From Mollicutes bacterium (GTDB taxonomy: Bacteria; Bacillota_I; Bacilli_A; Izemoplasmatales; Izemoplasmataceae), in contig PUMO01000122.1 in assembly GCA_003551405.1 (NCBI GenBank), positions 1 to 13,608 of the forward strand: a stretch of DNA of 13,608 nt. The letters are read 5' to 3'. Position numbers and translations under genes: made by a program. Positions 6,991 to 13,608 of the stretch are shown here, piece by piece. Each line of letters starts with the position of its first letter. Within the stretch, counting starts at the first letter, position 1. Under the pieces are notes generated by a model, which had not been told where the DNA came from, did no database searches, and saw only the letters and a program-made list of their open reading frames with translations.

Positions 6991-8707
6991 ATTGAACCAC
7001 TTGTCAATCGGTAAAATTCTTTTGCTTGTCTCAGTCCTTATTATTACGGTGTCACTACTGGTAAGCAATCTCATAACGTTCTGGCGCTTTAGTGACACAA
7101 GCAATGAAATGGTGGAAGAAACGAGCAGTGAAATCACTAGCCAAATCCTACTGAATTACAACAATTATACAGATAATGTCATTGACATTGCTCATTTTTT
7201 GGAACTTGAAATTCTCTTAAACACCGAACAAAACCAAATGGACACACTTGAAGCCATTTTTCAAAATGCAGAAACAGTGGACAGTAACGTCCTTTCGATA
7301 TCATTGTTTTCAAAAGAGGGCGACGCAGTCGTCTCTACTATTGATCCGCTTTATCTCAATGATTCAATTGCGGGCGATGCATGGTTTAATCGAACATTTG
7401 AAGAAGCCAATATGTTTCATTTTACCTCGCCTTCAAGCGATGTCCTAAACACCAATAGTTCAAAGAGAGTTATTCATATGACCAAAACCGTTAATTATTA
7501 TCATAACGATGCGTTGAAAACTGGCGCACTCACCATGGCATTGTCCATGGACAATTTTGAATCCATGGCCCAAGGGGCCAACCTCGGGGAACACGGACAC
7601 ATAGTTTTCATTGATGAGCACGGTGAGGTGGTTTATACGACCAATGACTGTGATGATGATGCGTGTGAAAGTGCCGCCTATGCCAATGCCATGAATGAGA
7701 CCAGTGGGCGCACAACCATTGAAGATGTGGATATGTTTGTGAGTAATACCACGCTCAATCACACGCGCTGGCAAATGGTTACATTTTTTGATGAAAGTCC
7801 TACCCGCGCCATCCAACAAACCGTATTGATTACGGTCATGGTGGTGCTCAGTCTGTCCATTTTGTTTGCGGCACTGCTTTCGTGGGCTGCGAGCCGGCGT
7901 ATTACCAAACCGCTCAACAAATTAAAAGAACACATGCTGACATTCGAAGAAAACACCTTTTTGGAGCCGCTTACCATTGAGGGACAACAAGAAGTTGTCG
8001 TTCTCAGTGAAACCTTTAACAAAATGAGTGAAGAAATCAAACGGCTTGTAAAGAGAGTATACCGTGAACAAAGCGCCAAACGGAAAAACCAGTTCATCGC
8101 ACTTCAAAACCAAATCAATCCGCATTTTTTATATAACACACTGGATTCCATTCTTTACTTGAGTGAACAACAAAAAAACGACGACGTTAAACAGATGGTC
8201 GCATCGCTTTCCAAATTTTTCCGATTGAGTATTTCAACAGAAAGCGGCGTTGTTGCACTCAGTGAAGAATTAAAACATGTTGAAAGCTATCTGGCCATTC
8301 AACGGATTCGCTATCAGAACACCTTTGAATATACAATCGATTGCGATGCTTCCTTGAAGACATTCAAGGTTTTGAAACTCTAACTGCAGCCACTGGTTGA
8401 AAACGCGATCAACCACGGCATTGACCCTGAAACGTCAAACAATCAAATCGACATTCATGTGCATAAAGATAACATTTTCCTCTATGCATCAGTAACCAAC
8501 TCGGGTTATGGATTAAGTCCTGCGCAGATCGAAGACATCAAGACCATGATTGCTGAGGACATAGAAACACTTGGAAAAATTGGACTTGCCAACGTCTATC
8601 AACGTCTCAAGTTGCATTTTGGCGTATCATCGGACATTATCATTGAAAGTGAAATGGACCAATCCACCACCATTACATTAAAAATGCCCCTGAAAGGAAA
8701 CGATTAA
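6980..8707 (+). pseudogene. YesM/LytS-type sensor histidine kinase interrupted by an in-frame TAA
   Basis: Read through the stop, this is a 575-codon membrane kinase. TM1 is at about 12-34, followed by an extracytoplasmic sensing region resembling dCache (about 35-278; note GHIVFIDEHGEVVYTT), TM2 at about 281-303, a HAMP linker (ITKPLNKL, about 304-355) and a His_kinase domain with the phospho-acceptor His382 in NQINPHFLYNTL. Codon 468 is TAA (8381-8383). Immediately after it, in the same frame, come the N-box QPLVENAINHG, the G1 box NSGYG and the G2 box IGLANVYQRL, ending at the TAA at 8705. The 467-residue product made from the ATG at 6980 (AAGGAG upstream) would keep the sensor and His but lack the ATP-binding domain, so it cannot autophosphorylate. 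One base change would restore the frame, for example TTA or CAA to TAA. Either a recent nonsense mutation or a sequence error. Confidence 0.9.
8384..8707 (+). other. Detached ATP-binding domain of the interrupted kinase
   Basis: These 107 codons carry the HATPase_c part that follows the premature stop. The first ATG in frame is at 8459, already beyond the N-box, and has no ribosome binding site, so an independent active ATPase domain is unlikely to be made. Its last bases (AAAGGAAA, about 8693-8701) hold the ribosome binding site of the next gene. Confidence 0.75.
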
Positions 8708-8708
8708 T

Positions 8709-9695
8709 ATGAAGATACTTCTTTTGTTGGTCATCGTTTTCATAACCACCGCCTGTTCAAGCAGTCAAAGTGAGCATATTCCCCTGGTTGTCTATGATGC
8801 CCAGGATGAATACATCCAAGATTTTGCTCACCAAATTAACGATAACGCTGGTGAACAATTTAGTGTTGATCTTTACGATTCGCAAAACTCACAAGTCAAA
8901 CAAAATTCCATTGTGGATGAGGTATTGGACGAGGACCCTAAGGCGATCATTATCAATATGGTTGACAGAGTCGGCGCATATCCAATCATTGAACGTGCAA
9001 AAGAAAAAGATATTCCGCTTTTATTTATAAACCGTGAACCGCTAAAGCGGGATCTCAAGCGATATGACAAGGCATTTTATATTGGCAGTGACGCTCATCA
9101 ATCTGCGCAAATGCAGGCCGATATGATCATGGAACATTTTCAAAATCTAGCGGACGGCGAAACCGTAAAGACGGCCATTCTTATGGGCCAGCAGGGTCAT
9201 CAGGATGCGGAAATAAGGACAAGTCATATCGTTGAGATTCTTGAAAGCAGTGCATTTCCCCTACAACTTGTCGATATAAAAGTCGCAAACTTTTCTCAAA
9301 GTGATGCTTACGAACAAACTTTAAGCTTAATTGATGAACACGAAACCATTGATTTAATCATTTCTAATAATGATGCCATGGCCATTGGGGCCATTGATGC
9401 TTTAATTGAACTTGAAAACATGCCGCCTTATGTCGAAGGAGAAAGTATTGACATTGAACAAGACCCTTGGTTGCCCGTCATCGGTGTGGACGGTTTACCG
9501 ATATCGCATGATTATTTAAAAAGCAACCATTATTATGGAACCGTTTTACAAGATTCATCCACCATGGCCCATGCAATCAGTGAAATGGTTAACCTATTTA
9601 TTGAAGGAGACGCTTTGAGTACCTACTCCTATGAAGTAAGTGATGACCATTATATTTGGATTGACTATCAGGAATTTTGTATTGAAAACGAATGA
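8709..9695 (+). CDS. MglB-like sugar-binding lipoprotein, probable sensor subunit
   Basis: A 328-residue periplasmic-binding-protein-fold protein with a short lipoprotein signal ending at Cys16 (TTAC, a slightly loose lipobox). It tracks the galactose/glucose-binding MglB family: DSQN with VKQN (57-66), FINREP with Asn108, YIGSDAHQSAQMQ, GHQDAEIR with His164/Asp166/Arg170, NNDAMAIGAIDAL (220-232), VIGVDGLP with Asp261, and GTVLQDS. Most ligand positions known from MglB are kept, but the Trp that stacks on the sugar is Phe (VANF, 195) and the Asn in TVLND is Gln281. It begins 1 bp after the kinase stop and is not next to its own ATPase and permease, so I infer that it presents sugar to the kinase, as XylFII does to LytS. 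A second transport role with the downstream ABC genes is possible. Its ribosome binding site lies inside the kinase 3' end, so translation may be coupled to it. Confidence 0.88.
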   Translation: MKILLLLVIVFITTACSSSQSEHIPLVVYDAQDEYIQDFAHQINDNAGEQFSVDLYDSQNSQVKQNSIVDEVLDEDPKAIIINMVDRVGAYPIIERAKEKDIPLLFINREPLKRDLKRYDKAFYIGSDAHQSAQMQADMIMEHFQNLADGETVKTAILMGQQGHQDAEIRTSHIVEILESSAFPLQLVDIKVANFSQSDAYEQTLSLIDEHETIDLIISNNDAMAIGAIDALIELENMPPYVEGESIDIEQDPWLPVIGVDGLPISHDYLKSNHYYGTVLQDSSTMAHAISEMVNLFIEGDALSTYSYEVSDDHYIWIDYQEFCIENE

Positions 9696-9716
9696 AAACC
9701 CCTTTATTTGGCGATT

Positions 9717-9747
9717 AAGAACACCCTTTAATGTTGGGTGTTCTTTT
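9717..9747 (+). terminator. Intrinsic terminator after the sensing operon
   Basis: AAGAACACCC (9717-9726) pairs perfectly with GGGTGTTCTT (9736-9745) around a nine-base loop. The following T-tract is short (the stem's last TT plus TT, then AAT), so some read-through into chvE may occur. It begins 21 bp after the lipoprotein gene. Confidence 0.75.
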
Positions 9748-9760
9748 AATGTACAAAAAA

Positions 9761-9787
9761 ATCACAAATTTACAGTGAAATATCACA
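9761..9787 (+). promoter_or_regulatory. Putative regulator operator: two ATCACA half-sites 21 bp apart
   Basis: ATCACA occurs at 9761-9766 and 9782-9787, each followed by three variable bases and TT. The 21-bp offset is two helical turns, and the second copy ends directly at the -35 hexamer. This is the geometry of class II activation by AraC-type regulators. A short inverted repeat GTGA-AATA-TCAC (9775-9786) overlaps the second half-site. Assignment to the upstream YesN-like regulator is inference. Confidence 0.4.
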
Positions 9788-9816
9788 TTGTTTGAACTCT
9801 GTTGAAACGATAAACT
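9788..9816 (+). promoter_or_regulatory. Putative chvE operon promoter
   Basis: TTGTTT (9788-9793) and TAAACT (9811-9816) are separated by exactly 17 bp. Each box matches four of six consensus bases and there is no extended -10, which would fit a promoter that needs an activator. Confidence 0.45.
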
Positions 9817-9829
9817 GAAAACGCTTTAA
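9816..9829 (+). promoter_or_regulatory. Putative cre (CcpA) site
   Basis: TGAAAACGCTTTAA fits the Gram-positive cre consensus TGNAANCGNWNNCA at all but one position (A for the second-last C). It starts on the last base of the proposed -10 and covers the transcription start region, where CcpA binding would block initiation. Catabolite repression of a sugar transporter is expected biology, but no CcpA gene is in view. Confidence 0.45.
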
Positions 9830-9850
9830 AAATATTAGGAGGTACATTAA

Positions 9851-10948
9851 ATGAACAAATTAATCGCACTATTCACCACATTTGTTTTTGCATTCACGCT
9901 TGCAGCATGTGATGTGGATGATCTTGATGTTGGTATCGTTCTTCCAACAAACGAAGAACCACGCTGGGTTCAAGATGAAGGACGTTTTGAAGAAGCACTC
10001 GAAGACGCCGATTATAGCGTTGACATTCTTTTTAGTGACGGCGACATCGGCACAGAGCGTGAAAACGTAGAATCACTTGTCAACCAGGGTATTGATGTCT
10101 TAATCATTACACCACAAGATGGTGATGCGGCCGCTGCTGCTGTTGAAGAAGCAGAGGCTGCAGGGGTTACTGTTATTTCTTACGACCGTTTAATCACTGG
10201 AACTGACGCAGTTGATTATTACGTCACCTTTGACTCAATCGCTGTTGGTGAAGCGCAAGGTCAATATCTTGTAGACAATGCTCCTGAAGACGAAGGCAAC
10301 CCACTTTATCTTTATTCTGGTGCTGAGTTTGACAACAACTCGTTCCTCTTCTTCGAAGGAGCTTGGAATGTGTTGCAGCCTAAAATTGAAGACGGAACAT
10401 TTGACGTTGTAAATTCAAGTGAAGCTGAAGATTTAAAAGACAATGGAGATTTGAGCCGTGAAGAAATGAGTAACATTATGGGTCAAATCGACACTGAGTG
10501 GGACTTTGATACGGCACGTTCACTTGCGGAGGCCGATCTTACCAATGTCGATGAAGAACAAAAAGGCGATGTGTCCATTTTAGCCCCTAACGATGGTACC
10601 GCCCGTAACATTGGTGATGTTTTCGCTGATGATGATGACATTACAAGCTATAATGTAACCGGTCAAGATGCCGAATCACCGTCTATTCAATACATCATTG
10701 ATGAACAGCAATCCATGACAGTTTTCAAAGATGTACGCACATTGGTTGATGACGCGATTGACATGGCGCTAAGCGTGCTTGATGGTGAGACACCGGACAC
10801 TGCAGGTTCATTTGACAACGGCGTTATCGATGTGCCATCAGCACAAAGCGAAATTGTTACCGTAACCAGAGAAAACGTACATGATGTCATTTTTGACTCT
10901 GGTTATTACGATGAAGAGGATTTTGACAACGTAGAAGACTTGGATTAA
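9851..10948 (+). CDS. chvE: ChvE-like sugar-binding lipoprotein of an ABC importer
   Basis: A 365-residue extracellular solute-binding protein with a lipoprotein signal ending at LAAC, Cys20. The fold and phrases are those of ChvE/multiple-monosaccharide binding proteins: VGIVLPTNEEPRWVQDEGRF (about 27-46), YDRLI, DSIAVGEAQGQYL, DNNSFLFFEGAWNVLQPKI (about 160-178), APNDGTA and VTGQDAESPSIQYI with MTVFKDVR. ChvE-type proteins bind aldoses such as xylose, arabinose, glucose or galactose; the exact sugar is not readable here. The whole protein is strongly acidic. The ATG follows AGGAGG by 8 nt, the best ribosome binding site in the locus, as expected for an abundant binding protein. The ATPase gene follows after a 64-bp gap holding a stable hairpin. 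XylF is the nearest alternative name. Confidence 0.9.
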   Translation: MNKLIALFTTFVFAFTLAACDVDDLDVGIVLPTNEEPRWVQDEGRFEEALEDADYSVDILFSDGDIGTERENVESLVNQGIDVLIITPQDGDAAAAAVEEAEAAGVTVISYDRLITGTDAVDYYVTFDSIAVGEAQGQYLVDNAPEDEGNPLYLYSGAEFDNNSFLFFEGAWNVLQPKIEDGTFDVVNSSEAEDLKDNGDLSREEMSNIMGQIDTEWDFDTARSLAEADLTNVDEEQKGDVSILAPNDGTARNIGDVFADDDDITSYNVTGQDAESPSIQYIIDEQQSMTVFKDVRTLVDDAIDMALSVLDGETPDTAGSFDNGVIDVPSAQSEIVTVTRENVHDVIFDSGYYDEEDFDNVEDLD

Positions 10949-10960
10949 TAAATGCACGGT

Positions 10961-10988
10961 TAAAGTGGTGATTCATCTCACCACTTTA
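10961..10988 (+). promoter_or_regulatory. Stable mRNA hairpin between binding-protein and ATPase genes
   Basis: TAAAGTGGTGA (10961-10971) pairs perfectly with TCACCACTTTA (10978-10988) around TTCATC. It is not followed by a T-run, so it is not a full terminator. Such hairpins between a binding-protein gene and its transporter genes typically protect the upstream mRNA or thin out downstream transcripts, giving more binding protein than ATPase. This role is inferred. Confidence 0.7.
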
Positions 10989-11012
10989 TCCTGCTTTAAA
11001 GGAGTTAAGACA

Positions 11013-12536
11013 ATGGCTAATATTCTTGAAATGAAAAACATAACCAAAGAATTCCCCGGGGTTAAAGCGCTTGATAACGTTAGCTTTAGTGTAAAACACG
11101 GAGAAATCCATGGTATTGTTGGTGAAAATGGCGCCGGTAAATCAACCTTGATGAAGGTCCTAAGCGGTGTTTTCACGAGCAATCAATTTGAAGGGGATAT
11201 CTATGTTGAAAATGCGCTTCAAAATTTTGAATCAACCAATGATTCCGAAAAACAAGGCATTGCAATCATTTATCAGGAACTGGCATTATTTCCTGAGTTG
11301 ACTGTTTATGAAAATATTTTTCTGGGACATCAGGAGGTCGATGGACGGTTTATCAATTGGTTTGAAGCTATTGAAACCGCGAACCGCTATTTGAAACGCG
11401 TAAACCTTGATGTGGACCCTGAAACTAAAATCCGCGATCTTGGCGTAGGCAAGCAGCAACTTGTGGAAATTGCCAAGGCACTTTCAAAAGATGTTAAGGT
11501 CCTTATTTTAGACGAGCCCACTGCAGCACTGAATGAAAACGAAAGCGAGAATTTACTTCAACTGCTTAAAGAATTAAAGCAAGAACAAGGCATTACTTCT
11601 ATTCTCATCTCCCATAAATTAAAGGAAATTGAAGCCGTCACCAATACCGTAACAATTTTGCGTGATGGTAAGAGTGTCGCAACACTTGATTCAGCAAAGA
11701 ATGAAATTAAAAGAGAAGTGATGGTCAAACATATGGTAGGGCGTGATATTAGTAACGTCTATCCAAAACGCTCAAACATTGTTGAGGATGAAATTATTTT
11801 TGAAGCACAAAACATTACCGCATACAACAGCCGAATCAAGCGTGAAGTTGTCAAAGACGCATCCATAAACGTCAAAAAGGGTGAAGTTGTAGGGCTTGCA
11901 GGTTTAATGGGGGCAGGGAGAACGGAAATGGCTTTGAGCATTTTCGGCAATCCAAAAGAATACAAAGTCAGCGGCAACGTGAAACTGTTCGGTGAAGATA
12001 TCAACTTTGATTCCACACGCGATGTTATTGAAAAAGGCATTGCTTACGTCACTGAAGACAGAAAAAACGATGGACTCATTCTTAAGCAAGACGTCAAAAA
12101 AAACATCACACTGGTCAACCTCAAAACATTGGTCAATCAGTATAAGTTCATTAACAATCACGACGAGGTCAATGTATCACAAAAATATATCAAAGATCTC
12201 AACATAAAAACGCCCTCTCAGGAACAAAAGGTTCGCAACCTAAGTGGTGGAAACCAACAAAAGGTATCACTTGCCAAGTGGCTCTTTTCAAACCCAAAAG
12301 TCATGATTCTTGATGAACCAACCCGCGGCATTGATGTTGGTGCCAAATTTGAAATCTATACTTTGATCAACAAATTGGTTGAAAAAGGGATGAGCATCAT
12401 TTTCATTTCGAGTGAACTCCCCGAGCTCATCAGCATGTCGGACCGAATCTTTGTCATGGCCGAAGGCAAGATTGAAGGCTGTTTGAACCATTCTGAAGCG
12501 ACACAAGAAAAAATCATGCAAATGGCCACGAAATAG
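11013..12536 (+). CDS. mmsA: Sugar ABC importer ATPase, two fused nucleotide-binding domains
   Basis: A 507-residue cytoplasmic ATPase of the RbsA/MglA/XylG class, closest in phrasing to MmsA/GguA. Domain 1: Walker A GENGAGKST (37-45), Q-loop Gln88 in IIYQELALFPELTVYENIFLG, signature VGKQQ (145-149), Walker B LILDEPTAAL with Glu168. Domain 2: the degenerate Walker A MGAGRTE normal for this class (about 299-305), LSGGNQQKVSLAKWL (from 410) and Walker B ILDEPTRGIDVG with Glu435. The ATG at 11013 follows AAAGGAG (10998-11004) by 8 nt. A longer reading from a GTG at 10965 would start inside the intergenic hairpin and adds residues foreign to the family, so I reject it. It pairs with the permease that starts 10 bp after its TAG stop and powers uptake of the sugar delivered by the ChvE-like protein. 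Confidence 0.93.
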   Translation: MANILEMKNITKEFPGVKALDNVSFSVKHGEIHGIVGENGAGKSTLMKVLSGVFTSNQFEGDIYVENALQNFESTNDSEKQGIAIIYQELALFPELTVYENIFLGHQEVDGRFINWFEAIETANRYLKRVNLDVDPETKIRDLGVGKQQLVEIAKALSKDVKVLILDEPTAALNENESENLLQLLKELKQEQGITSILISHKLKEIEAVTNTVTILRDGKSVATLDSAKNEIKREVMVKHMVGRDISNVYPKRSNIVEDEIIFEAQNITAYNSRIKREVVKDASINVKKGEVVGLAGLMGAGRTEMALSIFGNPKEYKVSGNVKLFGEDINFDSTRDVIEKGIAYVTEDRKNDGLILKQDVKKNITLVNLKTLVNQYKFINNHDEVNVSQKYIKDLNIKTPSQEQKVRNLSGGNQQKVSLAKWLFSNPKVMILDEPTRGIDVGAKFEIYTLINKLVEKGMSIIFISSELPELISMSDRIFVMAEGKIEGCLNHSEATQEKIMQMATK

Positions 12537-12546
12537 GAGGATAACA

Positions 12547-13608
12547 ATGGATAATAACAACAAACAATCCGCAATAATGAAATACTTTTCAGAACTAAAA
12601 TATTTACTTAAGGAAAACATTCGTGATTACGGGATGTTCATCGCCCTTGCTGCGATTATGGTCTTTTTCACTGTCGCTACTGGCGGGCGCTTTGTAACCG
12701 CAAACAACCTCTCAAACTTGCTTAACCAAACCGGATACATCGCAGTCCTTTCAATTGGTGTCACCTTGGTCATTATCATTCGGCATATCGACCTCAGTAT
12801 TGGTTATGTCAGTGGGTTCATGGGGGCACTTGTGGCCATCTTCATGGTCAATAATGGGGTGCCAGTCTATATTACCTTACCCACCGTGCTAGTGATTGGG
12901 ATCATTGTGGGACTCTGGCACGGTTTCTTGATTGCCTACATGAAGATTCCCGCCTTTGTGGCAACCCTTGCAGGCATGTTCATATTCCGTGGTGCCATTC
13001 AACAAACCTTGCGTGCAACAGGTACCATCATCATTGGTGATCCCTTTTTTAGAGCCATCTCCAATGGTACAATCCCTGATTTTTTCGGTATGGACGGCAT
13101 GCATCTAACCAGTGTTTTACTGGGTGTATTAATCGTAATGGGTTTTATTGCCTTAGAAATAAGACATTATAAAAAGCGCCTTCAGTACGGATTCAGTGTA
13201 CTTTCCAAACAAATGCTTTTGAGTAAAATGGCATTCATCTCAATTCTTATTATGTCCGTAAGCATTATCATGGCTTCTCACAGGGGCATCACTTGGACAC
13301 TCGTGATTCTTCTGGGGATTGTTGGTATTTATCACATCATTCTCAAAGGTACTGTGCTTGGTCGCCATATTTATGCGGTGGGTGGCAATCCCGAGGCGGC
13401 TGAATTAAGTGGCATCAGTGTTAAGTTCATTACTATGGTAGTCTTTGGTTCTATGGGTCTTTTATCCGCTGTGAGCGGGATTATGTACGCTTCAAGACTT
13501 GGGTCTGCTACCGTGACTGCAGGACAGTTATTTGAACTCGAAGCCATCGCCGGCGCATTCGTTGGTGGAGCCAGTGCTGCGGGTGGTGTTGGTAAAGTTA
13601 TCGGCTCG
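12547..13608 (+). CDS. mmsB: Sugar ABC importer permease, 3' end outside the window
   Basis: The first 354 codons are present and the frame is open to the right edge. The ATG follows AGGAGG by six bases, overlapping the region right after the mmsA stop. It is a strongly hydrophobic, multi-pass membrane protein with a short hydrophilic N-terminus (about 1-29). Family phrases are NNLSNLLNQTGYIAVLSIGVTLVII with HIDLSIGYVSGF (about 78-90), PAFVATLAGMFIFRG, LGRHIYAVGGNPEAAELSGI and, near the edge, EAIAGAFVGGASAAGGVG, the conserved loop that contacts the ATPase. The extra segment around 195-240 (ALEIRHYKKRLQYGF ...) is typical of the longer MmsB/XylH/GguB permeases rather than RbsC. By family length some 30-50 residues should be missing. 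Confidence 0.92.
   Translation, partial: MDNNNKQSAIMKYFSELKYLLKENIRDYGMFIALAAIMVFFTVATGGRFVTANNLSNLLNQTGYIAVLSIGVTLVIIIRHIDLSIGYVSGFMGALVAIFMVNNGVPVYITLPTVLVIGIIVGLWHGFLIAYMKIPAFVATLAGMFIFRGAIQQTLRATGTIIIGDPFFRAISNGTIPDFFGMDGMHLTSVLLGVLIVMGFIALEIRHYKKRLQYGFSVLSKQMLLSKMAFISILIMSVSIIMASHRGITWTLVILLGIVGIYHIILKGTVLGRHIYAVGGNPEAAELSGISVKFITMVVFGSMGLLSAVSGIMYASRLGSATVTAGQLFELEAIAGAFVGGASAAGGVGKVIGS

Noticed and set aside
8381..8383. Programmed read-through or recoding of the TAA in the kinase.
   Set aside because: No stem-loop or known read-through context is evident, TAA is the strongest stop, and no other gene here shows internal TAA.
8501..8518. The kinase G1 box reads NSGYG instead of DNGxG, which might mark a dead kinase.
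   Set aside because: Asn in place of Asp is common in LytS/YesM/AgrC-like kinases, so this alone does not indicate loss of ATP binding; the upstream stop codon does.
10965..11012. Longer N-terminus for the ATPase from a GTG at 10965.
   Set aside because: It starts inside a stable hairpin, has no ribosome binding site and adds residues not seen in the family; the ATG at 11013 has AAAGGAG at good distance.
1..13608. CRISPR arrays, insertion sequences, attachment sites, phage genes.
   Set aside because: No regularly spaced repeats, transposase or integrase, or element-end inverted repeats were found; the tRNA flank shows no duplicated tRNA 3' end.

Overview
The window is a 13.6-kb piece of a moderately AT-rich bacterial genome. 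It looks like a low-GC Gram-positive relative (Bacillota or Mycoplasmatota). The clues are strong AGGAGG-type ribosome binding sites, lipobox lipoproteins in place of periplasmic proteins, TRTG-type extended -10 promoters, an ABC-F protein resembling Bacillus YfmM, and YesN/YesM-style two-component proteins. Tryptophan is encoded by TGG and no real gene contains an internal TGA, so the code looks standard. The acidic, InlB-repeat lipoprotein and the overall gene style would fit a free-living Mollicutes-like lineage (Izemoplasma/Haloplasma/Acholeplasma type), but that placement is inference.

Left part, minus strand (1-4723): read in the direction of transcription, there is an amidase-signature hydrolase, a small lipoprotein with an InlB/Listeria-Bacteroides repeat, an ABC-F ATPase 20 bp behind it, a tRNA-Pro(GGG) with its own promoter and terminator, and a SagB/ThcOx-type nitroreductase that runs off the left edge. 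A divergent intergenic region (4724-4838) separates these from the plus-strand genes.

Right part, plus strand (4839-13608): a glutathione peroxidase with its own terminator is followed by a carbohydrate-sensing and uptake locus. First come an AraC-type response regulator, a YesM/LytS-type histidine kinase and an MglB-like sugar-binding lipoprotein, tightly packed (11-bp overlap, then 1-bp gap). After a terminator there is a second operon: a ChvE-like sugar-binding lipoprotein, a double-domain ATPase (MmsA type) and a membrane permease (MmsB type, cut by the right edge). The layout matches the known three-component idea (binding protein + LytS/YesN controlling an adjacent sugar ABC transporter, as with XylFII-LytS-YesN and xylFGH in Clostridium). 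The chvE promoter region carries two ATCACA half-sites exactly 21 bp apart next to the -35 and a near-consensus cre site over the -10 and start region, so both activation by the regulator and CcpA-type repression can be proposed.

The most striking anomaly is an in-frame TAA (8381-8383) in the histidine kinase, immediately before its ATP-binding N-box. The frame continues intact on the other side, so this is either a fresh nonsense mutation or a sequence error, and it would silence the sensor. No insertion sequence, CRISPR array, attachment site or replication origin was seen, and no gene-free stretch is longer than about 210 bp.
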